Below the pieces are notes generated by a model that worked only from the letters and a program-made list of their open reading frames with translations, was not told where the DNA came from and did no database searches. Below, piece after piece: positions 18,262 through 28,328 of a DNA stretch of 64,000 nucleotides. Each line of letters opens with the position of its first letter. The first letter of the stretch is position 1. The DNA lies in NCBI RefSeq assembly GCF_014635985.1, contig NZ_BMDT01000009.1, forward strand, positions 46,364-110,363. Reading direction: 5' to 3'. The DNA comes from Enterococcus alcedinis. GTDB taxonomy: Bacteria > Bacillota > Bacilli > Lactobacillales > Enterococcaceae. Both the position numbers and the translations under genes were made by a program.

Positions 18262-19917
18262 ATGAACAAGAAAAAAATCTTAATAGGTTTAGTATCATGT
18301 GGTATTTTATTAGCGGCTTGTGGTGTAGGAAATGAAAAAAATGATGAGTCAACGACTCCAGAGAAGGAGACTACAGGTATTAAACTTGGAACAGTTGGCG
18401 AGTTTCCCGTTGTGGAAGAAACATTAGAGATGACGATGATGGGACCAGGAGCTGGGATGGCTGAATGGAAGGACATGGCTGTTTTTCAGTCAATGGCAGA
18501 TAAAACCAACATTGAATTTAGTTTCACGACACCACCAATGGCTGACTTTGCAACAAAGTTAAACTTAGCATTTGCTAGTGGTGATTTACCAGATGTATTA
18601 TTTGGAACAGATGCAAATAATTTAACTCCTGAGATGGAAATGCAATATGGTGAGCAAGGAATCTTAATACCATTAGAAGAATTAATTGAAGAAAATATGC
18701 CCAACTTTCATAAAATATTAGAAGAGAATCCTGAAATACGTAAATCAATTACGACACCAAGTGGACATATTTATACCTTACCATTTATCCCTCGAGGATC
18801 CACATCCATTTGGCCTCGCTGGCCGCTTTGGTACAATGGTGAATGGTTAGACGCTTTAGGCGTGAAAGAATTACCGAAAACAACAGATGAATTTTATGAT
18901 TTACTCGTTCGTTTTAGAGACGAAGACCCAAATGGCAATGGAAAAAAAGATGAAATTCCATTTACGGATGAGAAGATGGACTCTCGATTGTGGCTATTAG
19001 GAGCATTTGGTTTAACCGATCGTACAATCGAAGAAATAGATGGAACCGTTGTTTATGCACCGATTACTGAAAATTATAAAGAATTTTTAATATACATGAA
19101 TAAATTATATTCAGAGAAATTAATTGACCAAGAAGTCTATTCGCAATCCGGCGAACAGAAAAAAGCTAAAGGACAAAATAACCAATTAGGTGTCTTCCCA
19201 GATTGGTATTCAATGTTTACCACAGGGAAAACCGAAAAAGAAGCAATCAATGACCCAATGTTTTTCCCGTTAACTTCAGATATTAATAAAGAACGGATTG
19301 CGCCAGCTAGTACGCGTTTAGGACGTGCAACATTTGCGATTACAAGTAAAAATCCTTCACCAGAAGCCTCTTTACGTTGGGTCGATTACTTTTATACACC
19401 TGAAGGCAGCGACTTCTTAAATGTTGGACCTGAAGGGGCATTATGGGAATATGCTGAAAACGATCAAGGGGAACGAGTACGTGTTTTCACTGAGGGTGTG
19501 GATATAGACAACACAGAAGATTCGCGTTCAAAAGTCACACCTGATTATGGCATTCCAGTACCTAAGATGAGTTTCCCTGGAAGTGAGAAAACATATACAC
19601 CGATTATTGCGAATGCGAATGATAAAGTCGATACCAGTTTTAATGATTTTATTGAAGAACAAACAAATGAAAAAATCGAACCCTTCGCTAAAGTTACTTT
19701 TCCATTATTGTATTTAACAACAGAAGAATCAGAGAAAGTACGTGATATTGCGACAGATTTAAAAGCCTACGTGGAACAAATGGAAGCTAAGTTTATTACT
19801 GGTTTAGAGCCAATTGAAAACTGGGATAAATATGTGGAAACAATCGAAGGGATGGATGTAGCCACTTATGTAGAGGTCTATCAAGGAGCATATGATCGCT
19901 GGGAAAATGCAGAGTAA
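18262..19917 (+). CDS. Sugar-type extracellular solute-binding lipoprotein
   Basis: 551 residues. The signal peptide ends in lipobox LAAC (Cys20), so it is anchored outside the membrane. The large mature domain, with DPNGNGKKDEIPF (an EF-hand-like loop) and YTPEGSDFLNVGPEG, resembles the LplA/YtcQ class of binding proteins for oligosaccharides. No permease genes are adjacent, so it must use permeases encoded elsewhere or be an orphan. Control by cre and a GH1 gene downstream support a carbohydrate role. GAGGAGAG precedes the ATG at 18262. Confidence 0.87.
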   Translation: MNKKKILIGLVSCGILLAACGVGNEKNDESTTPEKETTGIKLGTVGEFPVVEETLEMTMMGPGAGMAEWKDMAVFQSMADKTNIEFSFTTPPMADFATKLNLAFASGDLPDVLFGTDANNLTPEMEMQYGEQGILIPLEELIEENMPNFHKILEENPEIRKSITTPSGHIYTLPFIPRGSTSIWPRWPLWYNGEWLDALGVKELPKTTDEFYDLLVRFRDEDPNGNGKKDEIPFTDEKMDSRLWLLGAFGLTDRTIEEIDGTVVYAPITENYKEFLIYMNKLYSEKLIDQEVYSQSGEQKKAKGQNNQLGVFPDWYSMFTTGKTEKEAINDPMFFPLTSDINKERIAPASTRLGRATFAITSKNPSPEASLRWVDYFYTPEGSDFLNVGPEGALWEYAENDQGERVRVFTEGVDIDNTEDSRSKVTPDYGIPVPKMSFPGSEKTYTPIIANANDKVDTSFNDFIEEQTNEKIEPFAKVTFPLLYLTTEESEKVRDIATDLKAYVEQMEAKFITGLEPIENWDKYVETIEGMDVATYVEVYQGAYDRWENAE

Positions 19918-19944
19918 GAAATAAGATACTTGTAAACTAACAAG

Positions 19945-19984
19945 AATCATGAGATGAGCGATTACATTCATCTCATGATTTTTT
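19945..19984 (+). terminator. Intrinsic terminator after the binding protein
   Basis: Thirteen-base perfect stem AATCATGAGATGA / TCATCTCATGATT, then T-run. Confidence 0.88.
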
Positions 19985-20044
19985 GATGCGATAAGGAAGG
20001 AAAAAGCTCTTCTTTTTACGGTAGACAAATCATTCAGCCTATAG

Positions 20045-21526
<1,482 letters not shown>

Positions 21527-21529
21527 ACA

Positions 21530-21565
21530 AAAAAACGGTAACTTTCGAAAGTTACCGTTTTTTTT
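21530..21565. terminator. Bidirectional terminator between GH1 and yccF
   Basis: Perfect palindrome ACGGTAACTTTC / GAAAGTTACCGT between A-run and T-run, separating convergent genes. Confidence 0.9.
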
Positions 21566-21944
21566 AGTATCTTGTTTTCACCACTCGGGCACCAAAGGGC
21601 ATTAAAGCCAATTGAGCGAGTTTAAAGGATTGTGCGGCAAAAGGAATACCGATAATCGTAATCATCAATAGGACGCCGCTGATAAAATGACCAATAGCTA
21701 GTGGAATACCACCAAAAATGATCCATAAAATATTTAATAAAAGTGACGTTGTCGAAGCATCATAAACGACTTCTTTGCCAAACGGCCAAAAACTTAGAGA
21801 AGCCAACTTGAAACATTGTAGCCCAACAGGAATCCCAATAATTGTCAGACACCAGACAACACCGATTGCGATCCAACTAAGTCCGCCGAAAAAACCACCA
21901 AAAAGAAACCAAATAATATTTCCTAATACTTTCATAAAAGCCAC
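21564..21944 (-). CDS. yccF: YccF-domain inner-membrane protein
   Basis: 126 residues with two similar halves, each with GGIPLAIGHFISG- or FFGGLSWIAIG-type hydrophobic hairpins and repeated GIP motifs (IIGIPVGLQCFKLASLSFWP; IIGIPFAAQSFKLAQLALMP). This internal duplication defines the YccF family. About four membrane helices are predicted. The function of the family is not established. GAAGGTGG precedes the start, and the gene appears monocistronic between two terminators. Confidence 0.85.
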   Translation of the reverse strand: MAFMKVLGNIIWFLFGGFFGGLSWIAIGVVWCLTIIGIPVGLQCFKLASLSFWPFGKEVVYDASTTSLLLNILWIIFGGIPLAIGHFISGVLLMITIIGIPFAAQSFKLAQLALMPFGARVVKTRY

Positions 21945-22008
21945 CTTCTTTCATTTGAATGGATACATTTATGTTAAATGATTTTTTACAAAAAAACAAA
22001 TAAAAAAT

Positions 22009-22042
22009 ATCCACGATAATTGATTATCGTGGATGTTTTTTT
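22009..22042. terminator. Bidirectional hairpin between yccF and msmK
   Basis: ATCCACGATAA / TTATCGTGGAT with A- and T-runs on either side. A second, T-less inverted repeat (GCCATATTCA at 22079, TGAATATGGC at 22106) lies just past the msmK stop. Confidence 0.75.
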
Positions 22043-22131
22043 GGGGGATACAAAATAAGGAAATTTATAGATTACATTGCCATATTCATAAGGGGGCAAA
22101 TCCAGTGAATATGGCAAATGAACTATCTAGA

Positions 22132-23241
22132 TTAAGGTAATTTGATTACATTTTCAGTATCTTTATCAAAGAATTGTGCTTTGTTGATATTGAATGATAA
22201 GTCAATCATATCACCAGGTCTGTGAACGTCACGAGCATCTACCTTAGAGATGAACTCAGTTGTTCCAATTTTCGTATAAAGCATTGTTTCTGCACCTAAT
22301 AATTCAGATACAACGATCTCTGCATGGACTGTTGATTCAGGAGAAGCGTCAAGAACGATTTGCTCTGTACGGATATCTTCTGGACGAATACCAAAGACTA
22401 ATTCTTTACCTTCGTAACCTTTTTCAACTAAAACTTTGTTACGTCCTTCAGGGATGCGTAATTTCAAGCCATGTCCATCTTCAATAATACCGTTGTTTAA
22501 TGTTACGTTGAAGAAGTTCATTGCAGGTGATCCGATAAATCCAGCAACGAAAATGTTTACTGGTGAGTTATAAACTTCTTTAGGAGAACCGATTTGTTGA
22601 ACGAAACCGTCTTTCATGATAACGATACGGTCAGCCATTGTCATCGCTTCTGTTTGGTCATGCGTTACGTAGATTGTTGTTGTTTCTAAACGGCGGTGTA
22701 ATTTTGCAATTTCCGCACGCATCGCAACACGTAATTTAGCATCTAAGTTTGATAAAGGCTCATCCATTAGGAAGACTTTTGCATCACGAACGATTGCGCG
22801 TCCTAAGGCAACACGTTGACGTTGTCCACCAGATAGAGCAGCTGGTTTACGATCTAATAATTCAACTAAACCTAAAATTTCAGCAGCGTTATCTACACGT
22901 GTTTTGATTTCAGTTTTGTCGTATTTACGTAGTTTCAAACCGAAAGCCATGTTATCATACACAGTCATATGTGGGTATAAAGCGTAGTTCTGGAAAACCA
23001 TCGCGATGTCACGATCTTTTGGAGCTACATCGTTGACCACGCGTCCGCCGATTGATAATTCACCTTCAGTGATGTCTTCTAGTCCAGCGATCATGCGTAA
23101 AGTTGTTGATTTACCACAACCAGAAGGTCCAACGAAAACAATAAATTCGCGATCTGCGATATCTAAGTTAAAGTCTGTTACTGAATAAAAGTCGTTATTG
23201 TCGTATTTTTTATGAATGCTCTTTAAGGCCATTTCTACCAT
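22132..23241 (-). CDS. msmK: Shared sugar ABC transporter ATPase, MsmK/UgpC type
   Basis: 369 residues: ATPase domain with Walker A GPSGCGKST, signature LSGGQRQRVALGRAI, Walker B FLMDEP and ITHDQTEAMTMADR-type H-loop, then a C-terminal OB-like regulatory domain (about 240-369), as in MalK/MsmK/UgpC. In Lactobacillales one such ATPase energises several sugar importers, which would explain why it stands alone and may serve the orphan binding protein encoded 3 kb away. GAAGGAA precedes the start. Confidence 0.93.
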   Translation of the reverse strand: MVEMALKSIHKKYDNNDFYSVTDFNLDIADREFIVFVGPSGCGKSTTLRMIAGLEDITEGELSIGGRVVNDVAPKDRDIAMVFQNYALYPHMTVYDNMAFGLKLRKYDKTEIKTRVDNAAEILGLVELLDRKPAALSGGQRQRVALGRAIVRDAKVFLMDEPLSNLDAKLRVAMRAEIAKLHRRLETTTIYVTHDQTEAMTMADRIVIMKDGFVQQIGSPKEVYNSPVNIFVAGFIGSPAMNFFNVTLNNGIIEDGHGLKLRIPEGRNKVLVEKGYEGKELVFGIRPEDIRTEQIVLDASPESTVHAEIVVSELLGAETMLYTKIGTTEFISKVDARDVHRPGDMIDLSFNINKAQFFDKDTENVIKLP

Positions 23242-23288
23242 GTCTATATTCCTTCTTTCGGTTAAATTATTTACACCCTTACTATAAA

Positions 23289-23302
23289 TGAAAACGGTTT
23301 AT
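23289..23302 (-). promoter_or_regulatory. Candidate cre site upstream of msmK
   Basis: On the minus strand ATAAACCGTTTTCA matches TGWAANCGNTNWCA except for the first two positions. It lies about 50 bases before the msmK start and suggests CcpA control. Confidence 0.45.
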
Positions 23303-23362
23303 CTTATCAATGGAAAGGTGCACAAAAAAAGATTCATTTCTTGTGCACCTTGTAAAAAAGTC

Positions 23363-24229
23363 TTATTTAAAGGTCAAAGTTAGCAAATAACAGAGAAATA
23401 GGTCATCCATTTTCTTTAAATTACAATGGGTTAACTGTTGAAACTTGTCGAGTTTGTATTGCAAGGTATTGCGATGCATAAATAAATCTTTCGCTGTCGA
23501 GCTAACATTTCCTTGGTTTTTCCACAAATTCGTAATGATTTCAATTAAATCCGCTTCTAAAAACCATTGATGGTAAAGTGTTCGCATCAAATAACTGTCT
23601 TTGACTGCTTCAGATGAAAAGAAGGCAACGCTTGCTGAAGCTAACGTATAGGCTTTTTTTTCAATCGAATGAGTCAGTTCATATTGGAAAAGGGCTTCTT
23701 CTTCATGAAGGAGACGGGTGAAATCTTCGGTATGGGCATAAAAAGAACCGACAAAAATTTTCGTATATAAATTAAAGTCGCCATCTAAAGCTAAGAAAAC
23801 ACCTTCTAAATCATCAATCATTAACGCTTCTTCATGATAGACTTCAACGAGTAAGGCATAGTTTTCCGTCACAAAGAAATAATCAACTAATTGAGGGAGG
23901 ATGCTTTGGAGTTCGCTATTCCAGTTTTCAATCGTTGTACTATCTAGGTGATTAAATTCGACTTGAATGATTCGGTAAGTGCCAGTATCAACAGGTGGTT
24001 TTTGGTGTTCGAATAAGGCTTTAAACCAAGGATGTTCTTTCATTTGTTGACCTTGTTTACTTGGTGTACTCAGTGTTTGTAAGAGTTGGAATTCTGTTGG
24101 CGATAATTCGTTTTTAGGAATCCATAAAAACTTGTGTTGAGAAGAAAAAACAAAATAGGCAGAGTCATCCGTTGCAAAAGGATGAAGCGTGGCACCGGGA
24201 TAAATTTTTTGTAGCGTTTCAATATTCAT
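23363..24229 (-). CDS. PucR-type helix-turn-helix regulator
   Basis: 288 residues. The C terminus (about 230-288) has NVSSTAKDLFMHRNTLQYKL, the PucR/CdaR-type winged helix in which an HRNTLxYKL motif is diagnostic. The N-terminal 200 residues are an unrecognised sensor region without membrane segments. It lies upstream of msmK on the same strand, separated by 120 bases, and a gene of this type often precedes msmK-like genes, so sugar-linked control is plausible but inferred. AAGGAGC precedes the ATG. Confidence 0.8.
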   Translation of the reverse strand: MNIETLQKIYPGATLHPFATDDSAYFVFSSQHKFLWIPKNELSPTEFQLLQTLSTPSKQGQQMKEHPWFKALFEHQKPPVDTGTYRIIQVEFNHLDSTTIENWNSELQSILPQLVDYFFVTENYALLVEVYHEEALMIDDLEGVFLALDGDFNLYTKIFVGSFYAHTEDFTRLLHEEEALFQYELTHSIEKKAYTLASASVAFFSSEAVKDSYLMRTLYHQWFLEADLIEIITNLWKNQGNVSSTAKDLFMHRNTLQYKLDKFQQLTHCNLKKMDDLFLCYLLTLTFK

Positions 24230-24377
24230 GAGGCTGCTCCTTCGTTTAGTATCTATTACAATTGTAACGAAAAATGCGGACTAGTCAAAGTCATTTCCCA
24301 AAAAGCGATAATAAAAAGGAACGATAGCATTTTAAATAATGATACAATAAAAGAAAAGGTTTGCTAATAGTAGGCGG

Positions 24378-24564
24378 ATGAAGTGGCTCAAAAAATCATT
24401 GCGGCTATTTTTATTTCTATTTAATCATTTTAGGACTAATGTTTGTTGCATATATTTATTTTAATCAGTCATTTATATGGATAGGTGGCTTATTACTGAT
24501 TTTTGGAACGCTTTGGAATTGGTATTTGTATCGAAATTTAGTGATTAAAAATAAAAAGAGTTGA
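24378..24564 (+). pseudogene. Frameshifted small membrane protein
   Basis: Frame one reads MKWLKKSLRLFLFLFN from 24378. From about 24423 the hydrophobic sequence continues in the next frame (IILGLMFVAYIYFNQ, then WIGGLLLIFGTLWNWYLY) to a stop at 24562. Together they would give a roughly 62-residue protein with two membrane helices. A single extra base near 24423 explains the break. A 41-residue protein starting at the ATG inside the second part (AGGA upstream) may still be made. No family recognised. Confidence 0.45.
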
Positions 24565-24589
24565 CAGTTGTTAAAAAATCCTGTAAAGT
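24561..24589 (+). promoter_or_regulatory. Promoter of the T-box leader
   Basis: TTGACA (24561-24566), 17-base spacer, TAAAGT (24584-24589), just ahead of the T-box RNA. The -35 overlaps the stop of the preceding broken gene. Confidence 0.8.
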
Positions 24590-24595
24590 TTGATT

Positions 24596-24866
24596 CAACT
24601 TAATACAACAGACATCGAAAAGAACAGTAACTTTGTTGATTATGCTTAGAGAGTCTCTGAATGCTGGGAAAGAGATCATAAGAATAAGGTGAAACACATC
24701 TTGGAGTCGGTTTTTTGAATCAAGTAGGAAAATCCGGGTAAGCCCGTTATAGCTTCAGTCATTAGTTGATGACTTATGAAGGTTTACTTCTGTGAAGAGT
24801 AAACAAAAAAAGGTGGAACCACGTATTGAACGTCCTTTAGCTAGTAATAGCTAAAGGACTTTTTTA
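24596..24866 (+). promoter_or_regulatory. T-box riboswitch, complete
   Basis: A full T-box leader. Stem I is closed by TTGATT/AATCAA and has the CTTAGAGAG motif. A stem II region, then stem III (GTTTACTTC...GAAGAGTAAAC), is followed by the T-box AGGTGGAACCACG at 24811-24823 and the terminator GTCCTTTAGCTA / TAGCTAAAGGAC with T-run (24832-24865). Uncharged cognate tRNA should stabilise the antiterminator and switch on the amino-acid transporter downstream. I could not assign the specifier codon safely. Confidence 0.92.
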
Positions 24867-24867
24867 T

Positions 24868-24995
24868 TTCCCTTTTTTCATCGTAAGGAACGACGAAGAC
24901 TGAGTGAGACGATTTTTTGTGAGAAAAGTCGTGCATAGAAGGTGGAACCACGTTATTAGACGTCCTTTGGATTATCGATCCAGAGGGCTTTTTTT
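24868..24995 (+). promoter_or_regulatory. Second, stem-I-less T-box element
   Basis: A second antiterminator/terminator module directly downstream: a stem III-like hairpin (GACGATTTTTT...AGAAAAGTCGT), T-box AGGTGGAACCACG at 24940-24952 and terminator GTCCTTTGGAT / ATCCAGAGGGC with T-run. The space before it (about 70 bases) is too short for stem I and a specifier loop, so it is a partial duplicate or a module depending on the first leader. Confidence 0.85.
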
Positions 24996-25024
24996 GTACA
25001 TTTTTTAAAGGAGGAAAACATCAA

Positions 25025-25666
25025 ATGAATTATTTAATTTCAGTCTTGCCTCAGTTACTTGAAGGGGCAAAAATTACGTTGCAATTATTTGTTTTTACAT
25101 TAGTCGGATCGATTCCACTAGGGATTTTGTTTGCTTTTGCGTTATCGAATCGCTTGGCGGTCTTACGCTGGCCAACACAAATTTATGTGTGGTTAATGCG
25201 TGGCACACCGTTATTACTACAATTAATTTTCGTTTTCTACGGATTACCGCTGATTGGCATTGTGTTTGACCGCTTTGATGCAGCGATCTTTGCTTTTATT
25301 TTAAACTATGCCGCTTATTTTGCTGAAATTTTCCGCGGGGGAATTCAATCGATTCCGAAAGGGCAATATGAAGCTGCACAAGTCTTACGCTTGAAGCCTA
25401 GCCAAACGATTACGAAAATCATTATTCCACAAGTCTTTAAAATCACGTTACCTTCTGTGGGAAATGAAGTTATTAGCTTAGTCAAAGACACGTCGTTGAT
25501 TTACATCTTAGGTTTATCCGATGTGATGCGTATGGGGAAAATCGCGATGGAACGTGACGCAACGCTTTTACCATTAGCTGGTGTGGCGGTCATTTATCTT
25601 TGTTTAACCGGTATCTTTACCTTAATCTTAAAGAAAATTGAAACACACTATAACTATTACCGTTAG
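25025..25666 (+). CDS. Amino-acid ABC transporter permease
   Basis: 213 residues with about five membrane helices and the HisM/GlnP-type EAA loop (GQYEAAQVLRLKPSQTITKIIIPQ), the contact site for the ATPase. It belongs to the polar amino-acid uptake family. It starts after AAAGGAGG and ends 12 bases before the ATPase gene. Being the first gene behind two T-box terminators, its expression is coupled to tRNA charging. Confidence 0.93.
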   Translation: MNYLISVLPQLLEGAKITLQLFVFTLVGSIPLGILFAFALSNRLAVLRWPTQIYVWLMRGTPLLLQLIFVFYGLPLIGIVFDRFDAAIFAFILNYAAYFAEIFRGGIQSIPKGQYEAAQVLRLKPSQTITKIIIPQVFKITLPSVGNEVISLVKDTSLIYILGLSDVMRMGKIAMERDATLLPLAGVAVIYLCLTGIFTLILKKIETHYNYYR

Positions 25667-25678
25667 GAGGTAGACAAG

Positions 25679-26314
25679 ATGTTACAAATTAAAGGCTTAT
25701 CGAAAAAATTCGGCAATAAACAAGTGATTGATCAATTGGATTTAGATATTCCGACTGGTAGTATTCTAAGTGTCGTGGGACCTTCTGGTGGTGGGAAAAC
25801 AACTTTTCTACGGATCTTAGCCGGATTAGAAACGGCAGATGAAGGAACATTTTTACTCGATGGACAAGCTTTTTCACCCGAACTATTAAAAGAAGACGAA
25901 CAAGTTGTCGGTGTCGTTTTTCAAGATTTCCAACTGTTTCCTCATTTATCAGTTTTCGATAATATTACGTTAGCACCGAAACTCGTGTTAAAAGAATCAA
26001 AAGAAAAGTATACCGAAAAAGCGCGCAAATTAGCCGATCAATTAGGTATTTCAGAATTACTGGAGAATTATCCATTTCAATTATCGGGTGGACAAAAGCA
26101 ACGTGTGGCGCTTGCACGTGCAATGGCGATGGAGCCAAAAGTTTTGGCTTACGATGAGCCAACAAGCGCACTCGATCCTGCGCTTCGTCAACAAGTCGAA
26201 GAGTTAATTTTAGGTTTAAAAGAAAATGGTGTAACGCAAATTGTGGTAACCCACGATTTAGCTTTTGCAAAAAATATTGCGGATAACTTATTAGAAGTCA
26301 GTCCAATTAAATAG
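25679..26314 (+). CDS. Amino-acid ABC transporter ATPase
   Basis: 211 residues. Walker A GPSGGGKTT, Q-loop in VVFQDFQLFPHLSV, signature LSGGQKQRVALARAM, Walker B VLAYDEPTSALDP and H-loop VTHD. It is slightly shorter than the usual 240-residue GlnQ/HisP proteins, ending soon after the H-loop. It energises the permease encoded just upstream; AGGAGG lies in the intergenic gap. Confidence 0.93.
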   Translation: MLQIKGLSKKFGNKQVIDQLDLDIPTGSILSVVGPSGGGKTTFLRILAGLETADEGTFLLDGQAFSPELLKEDEQVVGVVFQDFQLFPHLSVFDNITLAPKLVLKESKEKYTEKARKLADQLGISELLENYPFQLSGGQKQRVALARAMAMEPKVLAYDEPTSALDPALRQQVEELILGLKENGVTQIVVTHDLAFAKNIADNLLEVSPIK

Positions 26315-26326
26315 GAGGAAAAAAAG

Positions 26327-27139
26327 ATGAAAAAGAAAACAGGTTTATTATGGTTTGCAGCAATCGGGATGGTTACCTTAGCTGCATGTGGAACAAGTAG
26401 TGAAAAAGGCAAAGAAGTGCCAAGCGCAACGGAAAAAGAAGAAGTGATTGTTGGTTTAGATGATACGTTTGTACCGATGGGCTTTCGTGATGATAAGGGT
26501 GAGTTGACTGGTTTTGACGTCGAACTTGCGACAAAAGTGTTTGAAACAGCGGATAAAAAGGTCAAATTCCAACCGATTGATTGGTCAATGAAAGAAACAG
26601 AGTTAGCCAATGGTACGATTGACATGATTTGGAATGGCTATACAGTGACGCCTGAACGTGAGAAGAAAGTGTTGTTCACGAATACGTATATGAAAAATTT
26701 ACAAGTCCTAGTAACAGCCAAAACAAGTGACATCACAGACTTTGAAGGCATGAAAGACAAGAAATTAGGCGCACAAGAAGGTTCGTCTGGTTACACGACA
26801 TTTAATGACCAACCAGAAGTTTTAAAAGACATTGTTGATGGACAAGATGCGACACTTTACGGCAGCTTTAACGAAGCCTTTATTGATTTGGAGCACGGTC
26901 GGATTCAAGGACTATTAATTGACCGCGTGTATGCCGAGTATTACTTAGCACAAGCAAAGAAAACAGCGGACTTTAATGTGATCGATAGTCCTTTTGAAGT
27001 GGAAGACTTTGCAGTAGGTGTCCGAAAAGACGACCAAGCATTGGCCGATTTAATTAACGAGACATTGATTGCCTTACAAGAAAACGGCGAATTTGCTGAA
27101 ATTTCAACAAAATGGTTTGGTGAAGATGTGACACCTTAA
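26327..27139 (+). CDS. Amino-acid-binding lipoprotein
   Basis: 270 residues. The signal peptide has lipobox LAAC (Cys21). The mature part is a type II periplasmic-binding fold of the amino-acid family (VGLDDTFVPMGFRDDKGELTGFDVELA, and WNGYTVTPERE). It delivers the ligand to the adjacent permease. The ligand is not evident; identifying the T-box specifier codon would help. AGGAGG precedes the start and a terminator follows. Confidence 0.92.
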   Translation: MKKKTGLLWFAAIGMVTLAACGTSSEKGKEVPSATEKEEVIVGLDDTFVPMGFRDDKGELTGFDVELATKVFETADKKVKFQPIDWSMKETELANGTIDMIWNGYTVTPEREKKVLFTNTYMKNLQVLVTAKTSDITDFEGMKDKKLGAQEGSSGYTTFNDQPEVLKDIVDGQDATLYGSFNEAFIDLEHGRIQGLLIDRVYAEYYLAQAKKTADFNVIDSPFEVEDFAVGVRKDDQALADLINETLIALQENGEFAEISTKWFGEDVTP

Positions 27140-27159
27140 ATCAATCAATAAACAGGAAC

Positions 27160-27187
27160 AAAAAAGATGAAGCGATTCATCTTTTTT
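27160..27187 (+). terminator. Intrinsic terminator of the amino-acid ABC operon
   Basis: AAAAAAGATGAA-gcga-TTCATCTTTTTT, a perfect 12-base stem. The following 200 bases to the next gene hold no clear feature. Confidence 0.9.
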
Positions 27188-27392
27188 GTTTGCACGGAAT
27201 ATCAGTCGAATTGCAGAATAGGCTTCTGGTGTGGTAGAATCGTCCTTAATCAACTGAAAGGAATGAAAGGTTGCGCTTTATTTGAATCTTAAAGAAGGAG
27301 CGTAAATTTCTGGGTGATAAGGACATGATGATTGCTGCTTAAAGGAACAAGAATAATTTATTTAAAATAGCAGGAATGAGAGGAAACACAAA

Positions 27393-28271
27393 ATGAAAGC
27401 GCTGTTTAAAAAATATACAGATTTAGATTATCATACGGTATGTGAATTCTTAATTAAATTATCAAAAGAAGACGATAAACACATCAACTGGAATTGGGCA
27501 AGATGGGAATGGATGTCGTTTCATCCCGAATTCGATACGAATTTAACTGAAAAAATAGGATTATGGTTTTCCGATAGCGAGTTAGTAGGGATGACAACAT
27601 ATGACCATTATTTCGGAGAAGCTTTTTACGCTGTTAAGAAAGGCTATGAAATGCTAGAAAGAGAAATACTACAATATGCTGTTGATAATTTCAGTGATGT
27701 TAATGGACTTGGAATTGCGGTTAATCAAAAGGACAGTCATACACTGGATTTATTAAAGGAGTATGGGTTTGAAAAAAATGATAACAATGAGAATATTCTT
27801 GAGAAGTTATTTGAGGAAAATGGTTTTGATTATACTCTTCCAGTAGGAATCAGGATCAAGGAGCTGGATGTTAATCAGGACTTATACAAGCAACATAGTG
27901 TACTATGGCATGGATTTGAAAATGAAGGGGACTTACCGTTAGATCAAACAACATTGGATAAACAAAGCAGAATGCTATCGGCACCCTCTTTAAATTCCTA
28001 TTTACATCTTGTCGCAGTCAATGAAGAAAACGATTTTGTTGCGTACTGTGGATGTTGGTACCATCCACAAACGGACTATGCTTATGTAGAACCTGTGTGT
28101 ACGATTCCAAATTACCGTAAAAAAGGTCTAGGTAAGGCGTTGGTTTTGGAAGCCTTAAAACGAAGTCAATCTGCAGGGGCGGAGAAAGCCTATGTGATAT
28201 CAGATAGCCCTTTTTATAAAAATATGGGATTTATGCAACATTCCAATTATTCATTCTATTGGAAAAAATAA
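27393..28271 (+). CDS. GNAT-family acetyltransferase, two-domain
   Basis: 292 residues. The C-terminal half has a clear GNAT motif A, VCTIPNYRKKGLGKALVLEALKR, with the RxxGxG/A-type CoA loop, followed by AYVISDSPFYKNMGF. The N-terminal half looks like a second, degenerate GNAT copy (GLWFSDSELVGMTTYDHYFGEAF). Such tandem proteins are common in Bacillota and their substrates are mostly unknown. GAGAGGAAA precedes the ATG. Monocistronic by context. Confidence 0.82.
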   Translation: MKALFKKYTDLDYHTVCEFLIKLSKEDDKHINWNWARWEWMSFHPEFDTNLTEKIGLWFSDSELVGMTTYDHYFGEAFYAVKKGYEMLEREILQYAVDNFSDVNGLGIAVNQKDSHTLDLLKEYGFEKNDNNENILEKLFEENGFDYTLPVGIRIKELDVNQDLYKQHSVLWHGFENEGDLPLDQTTLDKQSRMLSAPSLNSYLHLVAVNEENDFVAYCGCWYHPQTDYAYVEPVCTIPNYRKKGLGKALVLEALKRSQSAGAEKAYVISDSPFYKNMGFMQHSNYSFYWKK

Positions 28272-28328
28272 AAAAGACGCATTTTATAAGAGGATAACGA
28301 GATTGAATCGAGAGAAGGAATGATAAGG

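Noticed and set aside
24596-24760. Assigning the T-box specifier codon (a TTT run near 24711 was considered)
   Set aside because: The loop could not be aligned confidently by eye; amino-acid specificity left open.
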